DNA from: Paraescarpia echinospica | Taxonomy: Eukaryota > Annelida > Polychaeta > Sabellida > Siboglinidae | Assembly (NCBI GenBank): GCA_020002185.1 | Contig: CM034538.1 | Location: forward strand, 65,991,389 to 66,055,388 | DNA: 64,000 bases | Direction of reading: 5' to 3' | Shown here: positions 24,601 to 39,600 of the stretch, in pieces | Layout: each line of letters opens with the position of its first letter | Position numbering within the stretch: the first letter of the stretch is position 1 | The notes under the pieces: model-generated | Seen by the model: the letters and a program-made list of their open reading frames with translations, nothing else | The model's database searches: none | What the model was told of the DNA's origin: nothing | Made by a program: the position numbers and the translations under genes

Positions 24601-27600
24601 ATCAAGCACCATCCAGAGTACAGGCATTTTTGCTAGTACTCTCAAGGCACATTGCCTACCAGATCAGACATGCTACCTTCTGTGACATACGACATGAGTT
24701 ACCTGCTCTGCAAGGCAGATATCTTCTCCTCCTTGAGCTGCATGCTGCGTTGGAACGCGCCCTCCATCATACTCTCTAGGGCCTTGTACTTGCTGCAAAC
24801 ACACAATGTATTGTAGTGAGTGTCAACATGGCTCTAGGACCATTTAAATTGTACATCAGGTCCAATAAAGACACAAAAACATGGTATAATAACAGCTAAT
24901 ATAACATCAAGTCTGTTAAAAGATTATTAAAATATATTCCTTAGGATTTATTTATTCTTCATCAACTGTCATAAATGATTCAAATATGGCAGCCATCCAG
25001 TCAGTAAATTGATAACATTAAACACTTATAATGAGAACTAACAATTTCATTGGTAAGCTGTTAAAGAGATATGATGTTAAAATAATAATACTGTTTTAGC
25101 TTTAACGGAGATACAAAGTACAATTAAAAATGGCACCAAACCAACAAATATGTATAACTGCAACATTGCCAATAATTAAATATCAGAAACCACAGAAATA
25201 ACAGTGGCTTCATACTTAAAACACATATAAACTGCACATGAAGTAAATGCCTTTAATGTTTCCAAGCATGTATCACAATTATCACTCCTCCCAAATCTGG
25301 AAATGATCTCCATTCATCTGAGATTGGCCGAGAAGAAAATTAAACTTCCCTTTTTATAATTGCAAAGTTAAAAAGAGAACACCTTTGCTGATCTCTAAAT
25401 CAACCTTATTATTATTTAAGACAGCAAGATTTGTTGTGCTAAATCTCACCTGCAAGTTTGAGTCAACTACCTCAAAACAGTTATATATTATTATACCGTA
25501 AAACATAATTACAAGAGCAGTGCATCAGTACAGGAGCTAGACCTCGGCCCTGGAACCACGAGGAAAAACAGGTAGTTTTCTACAATAACCTCACCTGTCG
25601 TCCTCCGCTTGTTCCATGGCAATGATCTTCTCCTTGTTAAGACCAACCTTCTCCAGTTCCTCGGTTATATTCTCAAGTTCATTGCTTAAATGTTGAGTCT
25701 TTATTTTCTCATTTACTAAATCCTGGAACACACAAAGTTAGTACCAAATCTGTTATCATATCCCAAAATGTATTCATCAGCATAGACTGACACCTTCACA
25801 AGGTAGCTTCATCAGTACGACTGAATCATGGAAGGAACATGGTTTAATACTGGGTAAGCCAATGAGATGGCTATATGATGATATAATGAACAATGCAGCC
25901 TATTTTGATGAGAAGCCAAAGAGAGAAAGGTGGATATGTCTAGTGGAGGGCTACATCTTGTGGCAGAGAGAAGGCTGAGGTGAACATATTACTGTCTAAA
26001 CCTCAACTGCTCACAACCAGTGAATTGGTTGATCTATCATTTAACAAGATTTAACAAGATTGCCACCCAGAGAATTAACTCTAGGTGGCAGGTGGACAAG
26101 GAAGCCTTTTGGCTTATCGAAAGTCCAACCCTTTTATCTATGTTTATCCCGCCCTTCTGAGGTATGTGTCGATTTTATTTTTAAACATATTCACGCTACT
26201 AGCAGCCACACAATCAGCAGATAATCTGTTCCATTCATTTACAGTCCTTTCCATCATGATTCACAACCGACTCATAGATGTGGTGCCATCTACTAAATAA
26301 CTTCATGATATGTCATTTCAAAGCTCCGTCTATTTGCTATACACCATGGGTATTTATTGTATGGCTTTATATTGGAAATTTTACTTTATATGGGAGTCGT
26401 GCCATTTCAAAAATTGTCTTGGTGTATTTGTATGAGTGCCATGTAACATTCTGTTAAAACACTATGTTGTCTAAAGGGTTAAAGAGAGACCCACCTCCCA
26501 TGGTGTCTAAAGTGTTAAAGAGAGACCAACCTCCCATGGTGTCTAAAGGATTACAGAGACATACCCACCTTCATTGGTGTCTAATGTGTTAAACAGAGAC
26601 CCACCTCTCATGGTGGCTAAAGAGAGACAGACGTAGCCACCTCCGTTGGTGTCTAAAGGGTTAAAGAGACATAGCCACCTCCATTGGTGTCTAAAGAGTT
26701 AAAGAGAGACCCACCTCTCATGGTTCTAAAGAGACATAGCCACCTCCATTGGTGTCTATAGGGTTAAAGGGACATAGCCACCTCCATTGGTGTCTAAACG
26801 GTTAAAGAGAGACCCACCTCTCATGGTGTCTAAATGATTAAAGAGACATAGCCACCTCCATTGGTGTCTAAAGGATTAGAGACACAGCCACCTCCATTGG
26901 TGTCTAAACGGTTAAAGAGAGACCTACCTCTCATGGTGTCTAAAGGATTAAAGAAACATAGCCACCTCCATTGGTGTCTAAAGGGTTAAATAGAGACCCA
27001 CCTCCCATGGTGTCTAAAGGGTTAAAGAGAGACCCACCTCCCATGGTTGTATAAAGGATTAAAGAGAGACCCACCTCCCATGGTGTCTAAATGGTTAAAG
27101 AGATACCCATAGTTCTAAAAGATTAGAGACATAGCCACCTATATTGGTGTCTAAAGAATGAAAGAGACAGAGTCACCTCCATTGGTGTCTAAAGAGACCC
27201 ACCTCCCACGGGGTCTAAAGGGTTAAAGTGACCCACCTCCCATGACATGTAAAGCATTAAAGAGAGACCCATCTCTCATATTGCGTAAAGGGTTAAGGAG
27301 ACCCACCTCACGCAGCGTGCTGACCATCTTCCTCTCGGTGCTGGCCTGCTGCATCAGTGTGACGTTCTCCTGTTCTACGTCCTTCAGCCTGTGCATGCAG
27401 TCCTCGGCCTTGATAACTGTCTTGTGCAGGCCCTTGTTCTGCCTCTGGAGGTGTGCGACGGCCTCCGTGGCTTCGTCTAGGAGGGCAGCCTTCGTTTCCG
27501 CCTGCTTCCCCAGTCGGGTCCTCTCCTTCTCCAGCCCGGCTTTCTCCCGCTGCAGCTGGGCACACTCGGCCTCCAGGTCTGCGTTCTCCTTCTCCAACAT

Positions 27601-30600
27601 GTCAAGTCTATGCAGCGCCACACGCATCTCCTCGATGGTGTTGTTCAGCTTCTGGTTCTGTGTCTCCAGTTCAGCAGTTTCTTTCTCCGCACGCTCCAGG
27701 CGCAGCGTGTGGGCCTCGATGCTCCGCTGCAGCTTCTGGTTTGCGCCGGTCGCGTTCATCAGCTGCACCTGCAAGTCTTCCTGCTTTGTCCTGTCCACCT
27801 TCGTGGTGTTCAAAGCCTTCTTCAGCTGCTCCACCTCTGATGTCAGTTCTTCCTTCTCGTGTTCCAAATCGATGACGTTGTTGGCCATCATCTTCATGTT
27901 CTCCACAGTCCGTCTCAACTGCTGCGACTCGACCGTCAGGTTGATGTTATCCTGCTCGACAGTCTTCAATCGCGTGATCATCGCCTTCAGTCCTTCGACG
28001 ACCTTCACCAGGCGCATCTTCTCGACCTCGAGGTCGGAGTGGTCACGCTCAAGCTCCTCATACTTGTCACACGTCAACTGCATGGTGACGACGGATTTAT
28101 TTAGCTCGTCCTTCTCCCTGTGTGCTGTTTGTAACTCGCCCTCCAACTCCTCCATCTTGCCCACACTCAACTGCAGCTGCTCGTACGACTTTGCGAGTTG
28201 TCGGTGCTCGAATGTGACCTGCGATAAGCGTGTGATGCTCTCGCGCACCTTCTCATCGAGGGCCTTGTTCTCTGTCTCAAGGTCCTTCATGCGGAGGTCG
28301 TGTGTCTTCTCGTTGCGCTGTCGCAGTGTATCCACAGTGTGCTCCAGGAGTTCCTTCTCTCGCTCCAGTTCCTGCGTCTCTCGTTCGCTGCTCGCGCGGA
28401 TCGTCTCAATCGTCTGCTCCAGCTTTACCTTCTCGCTGCCCAACTCGTGGGCGAGCTGTTCCAGGGTGATGTAGTCCTGCGAGTGCTTCGATGTCCCCCG
28501 CTGCAGGTTTACCACCTTCTTAGCGAGACGGTGGTTCTCCTTCTCTAGCTCCAACGTGAGGGCATTGTTTTCCCCCACGCCGCTCTCCCTCGCCTCCGTC
28601 AGCTGTTTCTGGAGCCGCTGGTTCTCCAGCTCAAGTCGCAGGATCTTTGCGTTCGCTGTCTCACTCAGCTGCTCCGACAGCGAATTGGACAGACCTGAAA
28701 GCAACCATGAACATCATTGTATATTAATGTGGTAACGCATTGTAACAGAATCTCCAGGTGCTGAGGTCCACTCACCTCTTTCTAGCTTCCTTAGATCATT
28801 GGTTGCTGATCTGTCAGTTGGCAATATATTTAAATAAGACACAACAGTAGTTTAGTTACTTATTTATATACTTGTTAACAATATGGTATGCTTTCCTAGC
28901 GGACTTGTCTCCTACCTGAGAGTACAGAGATGATCAATTCACCAGTTGGCACCACTGTAAAGGGGTGGTTTGTTGCTCCAATGGTGGGTGTAAACTAGTT
29001 AAAACTATCTCTTTCAGATACATACAAAATTACAATACACCAAAGGTAGAAGAGATTTTTACCTACACAAATTTATTTAGTTAATGTTAGTGTATAACAT
29101 TTAAATAGCACAAATAATTAAAATGATTTTGGTAAATATTCCACTTGATATGATATTTCACTGCAAATTTCACTTACATTACAATAGTTAGCCTAATTAA
29201 TTATTCTATCATTATCATTACAACTAATTCCCAAGAATATTCACAGTACTTACAGAAAAAGTCAATTTATTCATATAGAAGAAAATACAATAAAGTGTAC
29301 TGATAATAGCCCAAGTACAGGTGCATTAAATGACTATGTATATGTATAGTAGTATAATAGTAGTATACCAGCACACAAGGGTAAATAATAATTACAGGTT
29401 AAAGTAAATCATAGATAAAATGAACACATTTATGTACAAGAATATTTACCGATTAGGTACACACTATTTTGTGATCAGTGACATATCTGAGGCAATATCA
29501 TAGTAATCCTATTTCAATTAATTTTGGGTCAATTGACTTGAGACTGTCTCACCTGATGGTGCCACCTGTAGTCGTGCCTGCTGGAGCTCCTCCTCGAGAC
29601 TGGCGCTCTCATTGAAGCTGCTCCGCTTTTCCAGCTCGAGACGGGCGTTCTCCTCCATCAGCTCCAGCAAACGCTCCTGGGTGTCGTCTCGCTGCTGCAC
29701 GGGGGAGTATGTCTTATTGCACATGTCTTACTTGTTAATGTGTTCTACTTGTCACTGCACACATTTAAGGTGTTACTGCACACATACATGTTACTGCATG
29801 CATTTTAACATGTTACTGCACACATTTAACATGTTACTGCATACATTTAACATGTTGCTGCACACATTTAACGTGTTACTGCACACATACAACATGTTAC
29901 TGGACACACCTAACATGTCACTACACACATTTATTATATCACTGCACACATTTATCATGTCACTGCACACACTTAACGTGTTACTGCACACATTTAGTGT
30001 GTTACTGCACACATTTAAAATGTTACTGCACACATACAACATGTTACTGCACACATTTAACATGTCTCTGCACACATTTAACATGTTACTACATACATTT
30101 AACATGTTACTGCACACATTTAATGTGTTACTGTACATATTTAACGTGTTACTGCACACATACAACATGTTACTGCACACATACAACATGTTACTGTACA
30201 CATTTAACATGTTATTGCATACATTTAACATGTTGCTGCACACATACAACATGTTACTGCACACATACAACAAGTTACTGCACACATTTAACATGTCACT
30301 GCACACATTTAACATGTCACTGCACACATTTATCATGTCACTGCACACATTTAAGGTGTTACTGCACCTTTTTAACGTGTTACTGCACACATTTAATGTG
30401 TTACTGCACACATACAACATGTTACTGCATGCATTTTAACATGTTACTGTATACATTTAACATGTTACTGCACACATTTAACTTGTTACAGCACACATTT
30501 AACGTGTTACTGTGCACATTTAACTAGTCACTGTGCACATTTAACTTGTCACTGCACACATTTAACTTGTCATTGCACAAATTTAACTTGTCACTGCACA

Positions 30601-33600
30601 CATTTAACTTGTTACTACACACACTTATATTGTTACTGAATACATTTAATATGTTACTGCACACATTTAACTTGTTACTGCACACATTTATCATGGTACT
30701 GCACATATTTAACTTGTCACTGCATGTGAATAATATAATATCGGTTTAACAAATAAACTAGCTAATTAGTAATATTACAAGAAAATTAAACATTTGTTAA
30801 TTATATTTCATGACATTATTAGCACAAACTTACGTTATTATAAGTTCTTCTAAATACAATATTAAGTCTGTCAACATACAGGCAATATTTAACATATGTA
30901 TTTAGTATGTATAAAGTATGTCATAGGGAGTCATCTCAGAATGTCCAATATTAGAAGAAATTACTTTCATTTGGGAGAGTTTTTGTCTGGTGTCGGATAT
31001 CGATATTTTACACTTTGGACAGATGCTGGTAAAATATCTATATCATCATATCAATGTTTACTAACTTTCGTCTGAGATGAGTAGATGAAAGAAATTTCAT
31101 CTGATGTTGAACATCGACGTTCTGAGATGATCCCTTACTGCACACATCTCACTTGTTATTGCACACATTTAACTTGTTACTGCAAGGTACACATCACATT
31201 CCAGGACGACATGAACAATACCAAGTTCTTTTTACCGTAATGACTAGGTATTCGGACATTAAAAATAATTAAACAATCAGCTGTCTGAAAAATTACAGTG
31301 CACAAAAATAACTCACAGATGTACTGTCTGAATACATCCTGACGTCATGACATTCCTGTTTTATTATCCAGGTATTAACAGGGTTTTGTAACGTTATTAC
31401 CTCATATATCAGTGTGTGATTACATAGGAACACAAATTTAATTACTTTACAGGGATGTACTAAAGCATACGGTACACAAACATTTTGTTTTTCAATTTTG
31501 GGTGTCCAAAACATTATGTCCAAATACATGCGGCCATTACAGTAGCTTATAATATAATTTGTATGTCTATTTGTATGTATACTGTACACAGTTTTGTGCG
31601 TCCAATGGGATTTTATAACCTTTTTTGTCATGTTTTTACGGTATATGTATTTTTGCATATTTATATCTACATGGGTTTTACTTGAAGTAAAAGCATTCAA
31701 TTCAGACATTTTTATTTTTCAATTAACTTTGAATTTGTTTAACCTTACACTCACGGCAATGATGTACACAACTGTTTCACTTCTTTTACAATGTAATGGA
31801 TGTTCAGCATTATTATTTACAACATATTACCCATTGTTATTGACAATTTACCTATTGTATTTGTTAACCTTTTTTTTCAATTTTAAAACATATTTTTATA
31901 TCTATTATATGTACACTTGTGAGGGGTCTAAGCCATGGATTTGATGTCGTATAAAAAAAGATCATCATTATTAACAGACATGTTCATCGGAACACAAACT
32001 CAAGTTCTATTGCAAGTGCTGACAAGACAGCATGAAAGTTGTTGATTTGCACCACTCTATTGATATGTGTTGCCAGATATTCATTTCCCCTGATGAATGA
32101 GCTGGTGCAATGTCAAGTGAATGTCGTTACCTGACTATGAATAAGTTTATCTGGAGCAAACACAAGTTGCATAGGCAAACGTACTGTGTACATAATAAAG
32201 GGTAGTTTCATAACTTCACAAAGTCACTAAAACATGTCGTGTTTAGTGCTGGTTCAAACCACCACAAACACCTTCAGCGAGTGTCATATGATGCACATAT
32301 TGGGGGTATGATATTGCCAATCAAACGACTGTAAATTTATTCATACCAAAACATGATCACGGTATTCAATGTATGCAATACTAAACAGAATACATTGAAC
32401 AGCAGCAGATCTCGAGTGACTGACACTCACTGTGATGACTTCTCTAGATGTGCAAAACGGCCATATTGGTTCACTTGTAATTTCAAGCATGTAACATGCT
32501 TCATACAACTGCATACATGTACAATGAGAAAGGGCAACATCTAGCTACAAGATTCTCTGCCATCTGAGTTATTTATTATCTCGAAGTGTAGTGAAGACCA
32601 AACAACCAATTTGCACATTTTTGTGGAACCTGAGAAATTATTACAGTAGAACCTCATTATTAAGGTCAGACTGGGTGAAAGTGACCTGAATAGCCAGGTG
32701 ACCGCATCAGCAGGACTAAATTCCTATAATTTTCTATATATGGACATCCATTGGGACTGTCCTAAGGTGACCTTAATTGTGAGGTGGCTGTATTACCGAG
32801 GCGACAGTAAAGCAAGGTTCGACCTCAGATTTATTCAACCACCCCTAGGGGTGATCTCCCTAACACGTACCGCAGTCATGTCTTGCAGCTGCTGCTTGCA
32901 CCTGGCGATACTGTTCTCGAGGTCGTGGACACTGGTGCACCGGCGGTGACTCGCCTCCAACTGGTCCTCCAGCAGGTTCTTCGCATCACTCATCAGGGCG
33001 TTCTCCTCTCTCAGTTCCTGACACACCGACACCAACGACAGTTAGTGACACATTCACCGACACCAGCAATAAGTTAAGAGCATTCTCCCCTCTCAGTTCC
33101 TAACACACCGACACCAACGACAGTTAGTGACACATTCACCAACACCAGCAATAAGTGAAGAGCATTCTCCCCTCTCAGTTCCTAACACACCGACACCAAC
33201 GACAGTTAGTGACACATTCACCAACACCAGCAATAAGTGAAGAGCATTCTCCCCTCTCAGTTCCTAACACAACGACACCAACGACAGTTAGTGACACATT
33301 CACCAACACCAGCAATAAGTGAAGAACATTCTCCCCTCTCAGTTCCTAACACACCGACACCAACGACAGTTAGTGACACATTCACCAACACCAGCAATAA
33401 GTGAAGAGCATTCTCCCCTTTCAGTTCCTAACACACCGACACCAACGACAGTTAGTGACACATTCACTGACACCAGCAATAAATGAAGAGCATTCTCCCC
33501 CTCAGTTCCTGACACACCAACACCAATGACAGTTAGTGACACATTCACCGACACCAGCAATAAGTGAAGAGCATTCTCCTCTCAGTTCCTGACACCATCG

Positions 33601-36600
33601 ACACCAATGACAGTTAGTGACACATTCACCGACACTAGTAATAAATGAAGGGCATTCTCCTCTCTCGGCTCCTGATACCACCGACACCAACGACAGTTAG
33701 TGAGATTACCACTCAGTTCTCTCACGTAGGAGAAAGACCTCCTAGAAAGCTCCTTCCTTCATATCAAAATTAAACATCTCTACTACATGTTTAGTATACA
33801 GTATTAATCTCACAAGTTCAACTCCAAGAAATCAACATTGATATGTTGTCAAAGAACTTTACAAGTGCGATACATCAATTGTTGTTATCAAACATTCAAA
33901 GTAGTCTGCGTTACCTTTTTGGGAAATTATTTATCTTAAGTGAGACACAAGGTAATCCTCAAACTAACACTACAGTGGGACTCCATTCTAATCTTTATCC
34001 TGCATATACAAATGGTAAAGTGGACAGAATTTTAACAACCTACCTCGACTCTCGCCTTGTAGAAGTCCAGTTCATTCAGCTTCTCTTTGTACTTGCCGAT
34101 TTCACTCGCAAACTTGTCAACTCGACTCGCCTGAAACACACACTCATTATAGACATGTATAGACTCACTCAACACACTCATTATAGACATATACAGACTC
34201 ACTCAACACACTCATTATAGACATATATAGACTCACTCAACACACTCATTATAGACATATAGACTCACTCAACACACTCATTATAGACATATGTAGACTC
34301 ACTCAACACACTCATTATAGACATATATAGACTCACTCAACACACTCATTATAGACATATATAGACTCACTCAACACACTCATTATAGACATATATAGAC
34401 TCACTCAACACTCATTATAGACATATGTAGACTCACTCAACACACTCATTATAGACATATATAGACTCACTCAACACACTCATTATAGACATATATAGAC
34501 TCACTCAACACACTCATTACAGACATATATAGACTCACTCAACACACTCATTATAGACATATGTAGACTCACTCAACACACTCATTATAGACATATGTAG
34601 ACTCACTCAACACACTCATTATAGACATATATAGACTCACTCAACACACTCATTATAGACATATATAGACTCACTCAACACACTCATTATAGACATATGT
34701 AGACTCACTCAACATACTCATTATAGACATATGTAGACTCACTCAACACACTCATTAGACATATGTAGACTCACTCAACACACACTCACCTTACACATGT
34801 ATAAGACAGACAATCTCAGTAAACACACTCACTGTAAACATGTGTAGGAGATGCAAGCTGAATCAAGTCGCAGGAAACATATATTATTGAATAGTTGAGA
34901 GAGATTATTCAAGTACAATAGGAAATAAGATGTTTGTCATAATTCGTTGGACGGAGCCGAGCTTGGACAAGTCGTTTTCACAAAAGTTGATCGTTCATTA
35001 GGGATGGACGGTGAGCCACTTAGACATTGAGGTTGTCACATATCCATTTGGTGTGTTATTATTTATTTCTTTATCTTTCTTGCCATACATGTGTGTCCAC
35101 AAGATGAATATTGCTGCAGGTTCAGCGTTGGAGGTGCCTAGGAAGTTAGATACCGGAAATCATCTACTTCCGCAAGTACTTCATAATGTTCCAGCCACAT
35201 TTATTATTATTTTCCATTTAGTTTGATTTTTAAAATCAGTAACCTCGGTTACCCTCTCCCCATGTACAGCAGGGAACAAGGAGGAGAGCAACAGTAGTCT
35301 CAGTTGTATTCAGATTAACAGTCAAGCCAACAGTTCTCGTTTGTTACACGCACACACATTAATATCATCCATGCCATTACATAAGCAGATTTACATGCAA
35401 ATATTGTCAGACCTCACAGTATCAACGAGCCCGGATCTCTGAGGATTCAGGCATATCAAAGCTCTTCTTATGACTACTACTACATTCCTAACTCAAGTTA
35501 CTCAAGTACGACACTATATCAAAAGCACAGTGAAAAGTGAGATGTGTCACCTTTTCCCTGACAATGTCGAGCTCGTCTCTGTAGGTTCTTGCTGCACGCG
35601 CGTCCTGTGTCAACTGCAGGTTCTACAAACACATCACAAAACAAACATTTCTCTTAGTCTTTTATGTCTTGTTTTTGTTAAATAATCTCATTCTGATTAT
35701 GTTTTCCTATCTGAATATTGCAAAGCACTTTCAACTGGTGTTACACTATTACATATACAAATTAAGTAATCAACTATTCCATGTAATTGCATGTGTACAT
35801 TTTTCATAACTTACATATTCATGAAAAGACATGACAAGATATTACTAGAAATTCCTACAAGCGTGCATTATCAAATGACGTGACATATCCCCGTGGCCGT
35901 CTAGTGACAACTGGTGTCACTGTTTGTTTGTTTGTTATGGATAATTGACAGACTCCTTTTGTTAGAACATTGACCCCAGTGGGAGTTACAGATTGAAATG
36001 CTAGCTCTGTGAGTCCTCTACAATTACATATTTAGCCCCCCTGCAGGTGATGTTTGGCTTCCCCTGGCACAGACAGCAGACAGAAGGGACCATCGGCTTA
36101 TAGGGTATCTTCCGAGAGACACAGGAAATGTGGGCAGAATGGAATTGCCCAATTTTGTAAATGTCAGTCAGTATAGTCACCTACTCGGTTTCTGCCGTAT
36201 CTGTGTTTCTGCCTCATTACAATTATATAGCTGGATCTCATATTAAATGCATCTTTAGTCAGCTATATCGGATACAATGAGCAAAGGATGTCTACAAACT
36301 TGCAACAAAGTTATTTGTCTCAAATTAAAATGAGGCAAACAGATTTTTGACAGATATTTTGATAGCAAATGCAGACCACGTGACTACAGTGCACCATATC
36401 GGTGACGGTGATGTAAACAACCGTAATATTAAAATTTATCGGACAAAATTGTAAGCAACTATTCACCCTAATCACCACAGGAAAGTTAACGAACAGCCCA
36501 TGGAGTTTATACAGTAAATGCATTGCGATTTGTCGCTCAGTGATGATTTTGAACACGATGAGGCAGAAACCGAGTGCTTCCGTTTGGCGCGTGAAGTGAT

Positions 36601-39600
36601 TATCGTCTTACGAATATGGTAAGTATTTCACTAAAAACAACTTACCTGATGCTTCGTTTGCATGCCATTGATGAAATAAGCGGTTCTGATTAATAATATT
36701 GATACATTGCTGAACGATTTCAAAAATTGTTGGTGAAAACTGTATATTATGCTTGCGTAAGGCAGAAAGCGAGTGGTCCAGTATACATGTATTTGAAGTT
36801 TTGAACCCTGATTTCCTGATCAACGGTCCACTATTCTACCCGTGACCACCATGCCTCACTGTTCTTTTCAACATTACCTCATTCCGCAGTTTGGAGAGAT
36901 TCATCTTTAGTTCATCAATTTCTTCCTGGAGCTCCGTAGCCAACTCAGTCTTCTCTTCCCTGAAACACACCGCATCATTCACGTTGGCTGCCACCCATAT
37001 GACCCCAATTGTCACCCCTCTCACAATTACCCTGCTTACATGAACAATACTTCATAGATGGAGTGCTACTACTAAGAGGCATTTTACTGCTTAAACAATG
37101 TAAATATGGTTAAATAATGCAGGTAAATGTATTGAAAGTAAAAAATTAACTCCACCAGCAATGTAATTAGCGTAAAAATACATCTACTGTAGGTAGAGGA
37201 AAAAGAAGTTACTTGTGTATTATAATCTGGGTCGGTGGATAATTTACAGGTGAAGCTGTGTGATAACTGTAAATAATGCTACCTATGAAACAAACTGCTT
37301 CTGTTGTTACACTCATGATGGGTATCCACTCTTAAATAATGTAATTATAACGTATCATAATATGTGTTTCACAGAAACAGGTTTCTGGAAACAAAGTTAA
37401 CAAATGTAGTAGGAACCAACGTACTGGCTCCAACACAATTACAACTGATCATGTCATTCAGGCGAAATGCAATAACCGAGGAGGTCACAGTAACTAGTGT
37501 ACCTTCTGGCAACAGTCACATCTCTCTACCTATCACCAGTACACCTTCTGGCAACAGTCACATCTCTCTACCTATCACCAGTACAACTGCAGTAACCTAA
37601 ACAAACGCTGCACTTGGACACTCACAGCTGTTGGCGGAGTTTGCGAGCCCTGGCCTTAGACTCGGCCAGCTCCACTATGAGATGTTGTTTCTCCTGCTTC
37701 TCTGGACTGCCGGCAGGTGACACCACCAGTCCCTTCTGGGCCTGCAGCACCTGCTGTGACTGGTACATCTCCTCCAGGGTCTGATTCAAGTCCTTGATCT
37801 CCTGCAACAGAAGGTGTACAATGTTTAAAGAGTCTACTAGCAAGTACAGCATTGAGATCAAATACATATGCTGTACATCTAAAGCATCTATCAATTCAGG
37901 AATCTGAGGTCAGAGGTGCAACAAATAAGAATCTTTAGGCATTATATCAGTTGTAATTATATCTAACTAATGTTTAGTCATACTATAACTTACCAATGTT
38001 TAGACTATTTTATGTAAATTTTTCGTGCACCAGAAACCATTATAAAATGTTATGTTTACTACTATTATTACACTCTGAACAGGCATATGCAAAAGTCATC
38101 GTTAGAGCAAGATTTTGGATGGAAATACAACTTCGAACAGATGTCTTGAGTTTTTTATTTACAAAACATAGCTATAATTTTAGATGTTTTTAAAGTAATG
38201 GGGGAGCTCATTTCAAAGTTTAAGCACTGAAACAAAGAAAGCATGCCCATGTTGTTAGGTGAAGTTTTGGGAACGAAAAGTTGTGATATAGCTGACCTGA
38301 GGTATTTCTACGCTGCCTGAGGATATGACATCCATCTTTCTAAGAAAACCATGTACTGGATTTGGGTCAATACCTAGCCTTGGGAATGGTAGTTGATTTT
38401 ACCACGTGGGAGATTTTGCTGGTTAGCAAGACAACAGTTTTCCAGTGTGGATCATGCCTTTAAACATGGCTAGAATGAATAAATGAACCCTTTGTTCAGT
38501 TTTATTATTCAGAGATCAAGCATAGGAGATTGCAAACAGTAGGTAAATAATTATTGTTTTTTAAATACATCACTAATTGGTAGACCAGCAGTCAATGGTT
38601 CAAGGAAGCAACTGTACATAAAGAGTCGAGTGGACCTCAGTGTCTGGGAAGAGATACTGTTACAACTTTCTACAGTCAAACTATTAATGTAATATATCTG
38701 CCAACCTTCCAACATTTTCTGGAAGTCTCCTGAATTTGTGGTGACTCTCCCGGAAAAAAAATCAAATCTCCCAGATTTTTGCTGAAGACGAAAATGAAAA
38801 TATCTGAGTGTCTAGAAAATCTCCTGCTTCAGACCTCCAAAAGCACTTATGATTTTTTTTGATGTGCAATCCATAATATAAGACTTTCTTGTTCTTGAAA
38901 TCATCAGAAGTCCAAACAGGCCTTTGTAACTTCATTAGAGTCACATCCTATATTAGTATCCAATAACATAGGAACAAAACAATTATTTTACAGTGGTGTC
39001 AAAAAAAATTTTTTTTGTCATTTTTGGTTGTCCAAAAAAATACAGTGTCGGAATACATAGTCGTTACAGTAGATTGTGTACCTCTATGTAGCCATCCCTC
39101 TCGTCGACGAGACTACACAGGTGCCGGTGCATGGTGAGAGTCACCTGGTTGACGTGCTGAGACGGCAGCTCTATCGCAAACACGTTCTTACTGTCATCAG
39201 TGATCTGTTAATGAATCAGTGAAATAGTAGTCATCACATGACATCATTCAATATGTACCACAATGGACACGAGTGAGCAGCTTGGACTCCTCAATGACGG
39301 ATTATCAGTTAACCCATTAGAATGCAGCCGTTTTTTTTAAGTCTTTGTTTCCCCATCTATTTGACAAGAAACAGGAATATTTTATAACAATATACATTTA
39401 GTTATTTTAGCCTGCGTTTGGTTGATACAGTCAAACAAAATCTGGTCAAGTTTCCTGACCGGTGGACATTCTAGGGAACATTCCCTCCTGCCACCCACCA
39501 GTGCAATAATCATTATAGCACATTCACAGAAGGTCATCAGTGGTGTTTAGAGCCTGGACATTGCAGCCAGGAATACATTGCTGCTCACTTAGCAAGAGCA

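Noticed and set aside
27242..28474. 410-codon + strand frame opposite exon 10
   Set aside because: Antisense shadow of the heptad-rich exon: Ser/Cys-rich, typical of reverse-complemented Glu/Leu/Lys codons.
29612..30527. 275- and 176-codon + strand frames
   Set aside because: They start on the antisense of exon 9 and run through the 21-bp array, which has no stop in frame; repetitive and not a gene.
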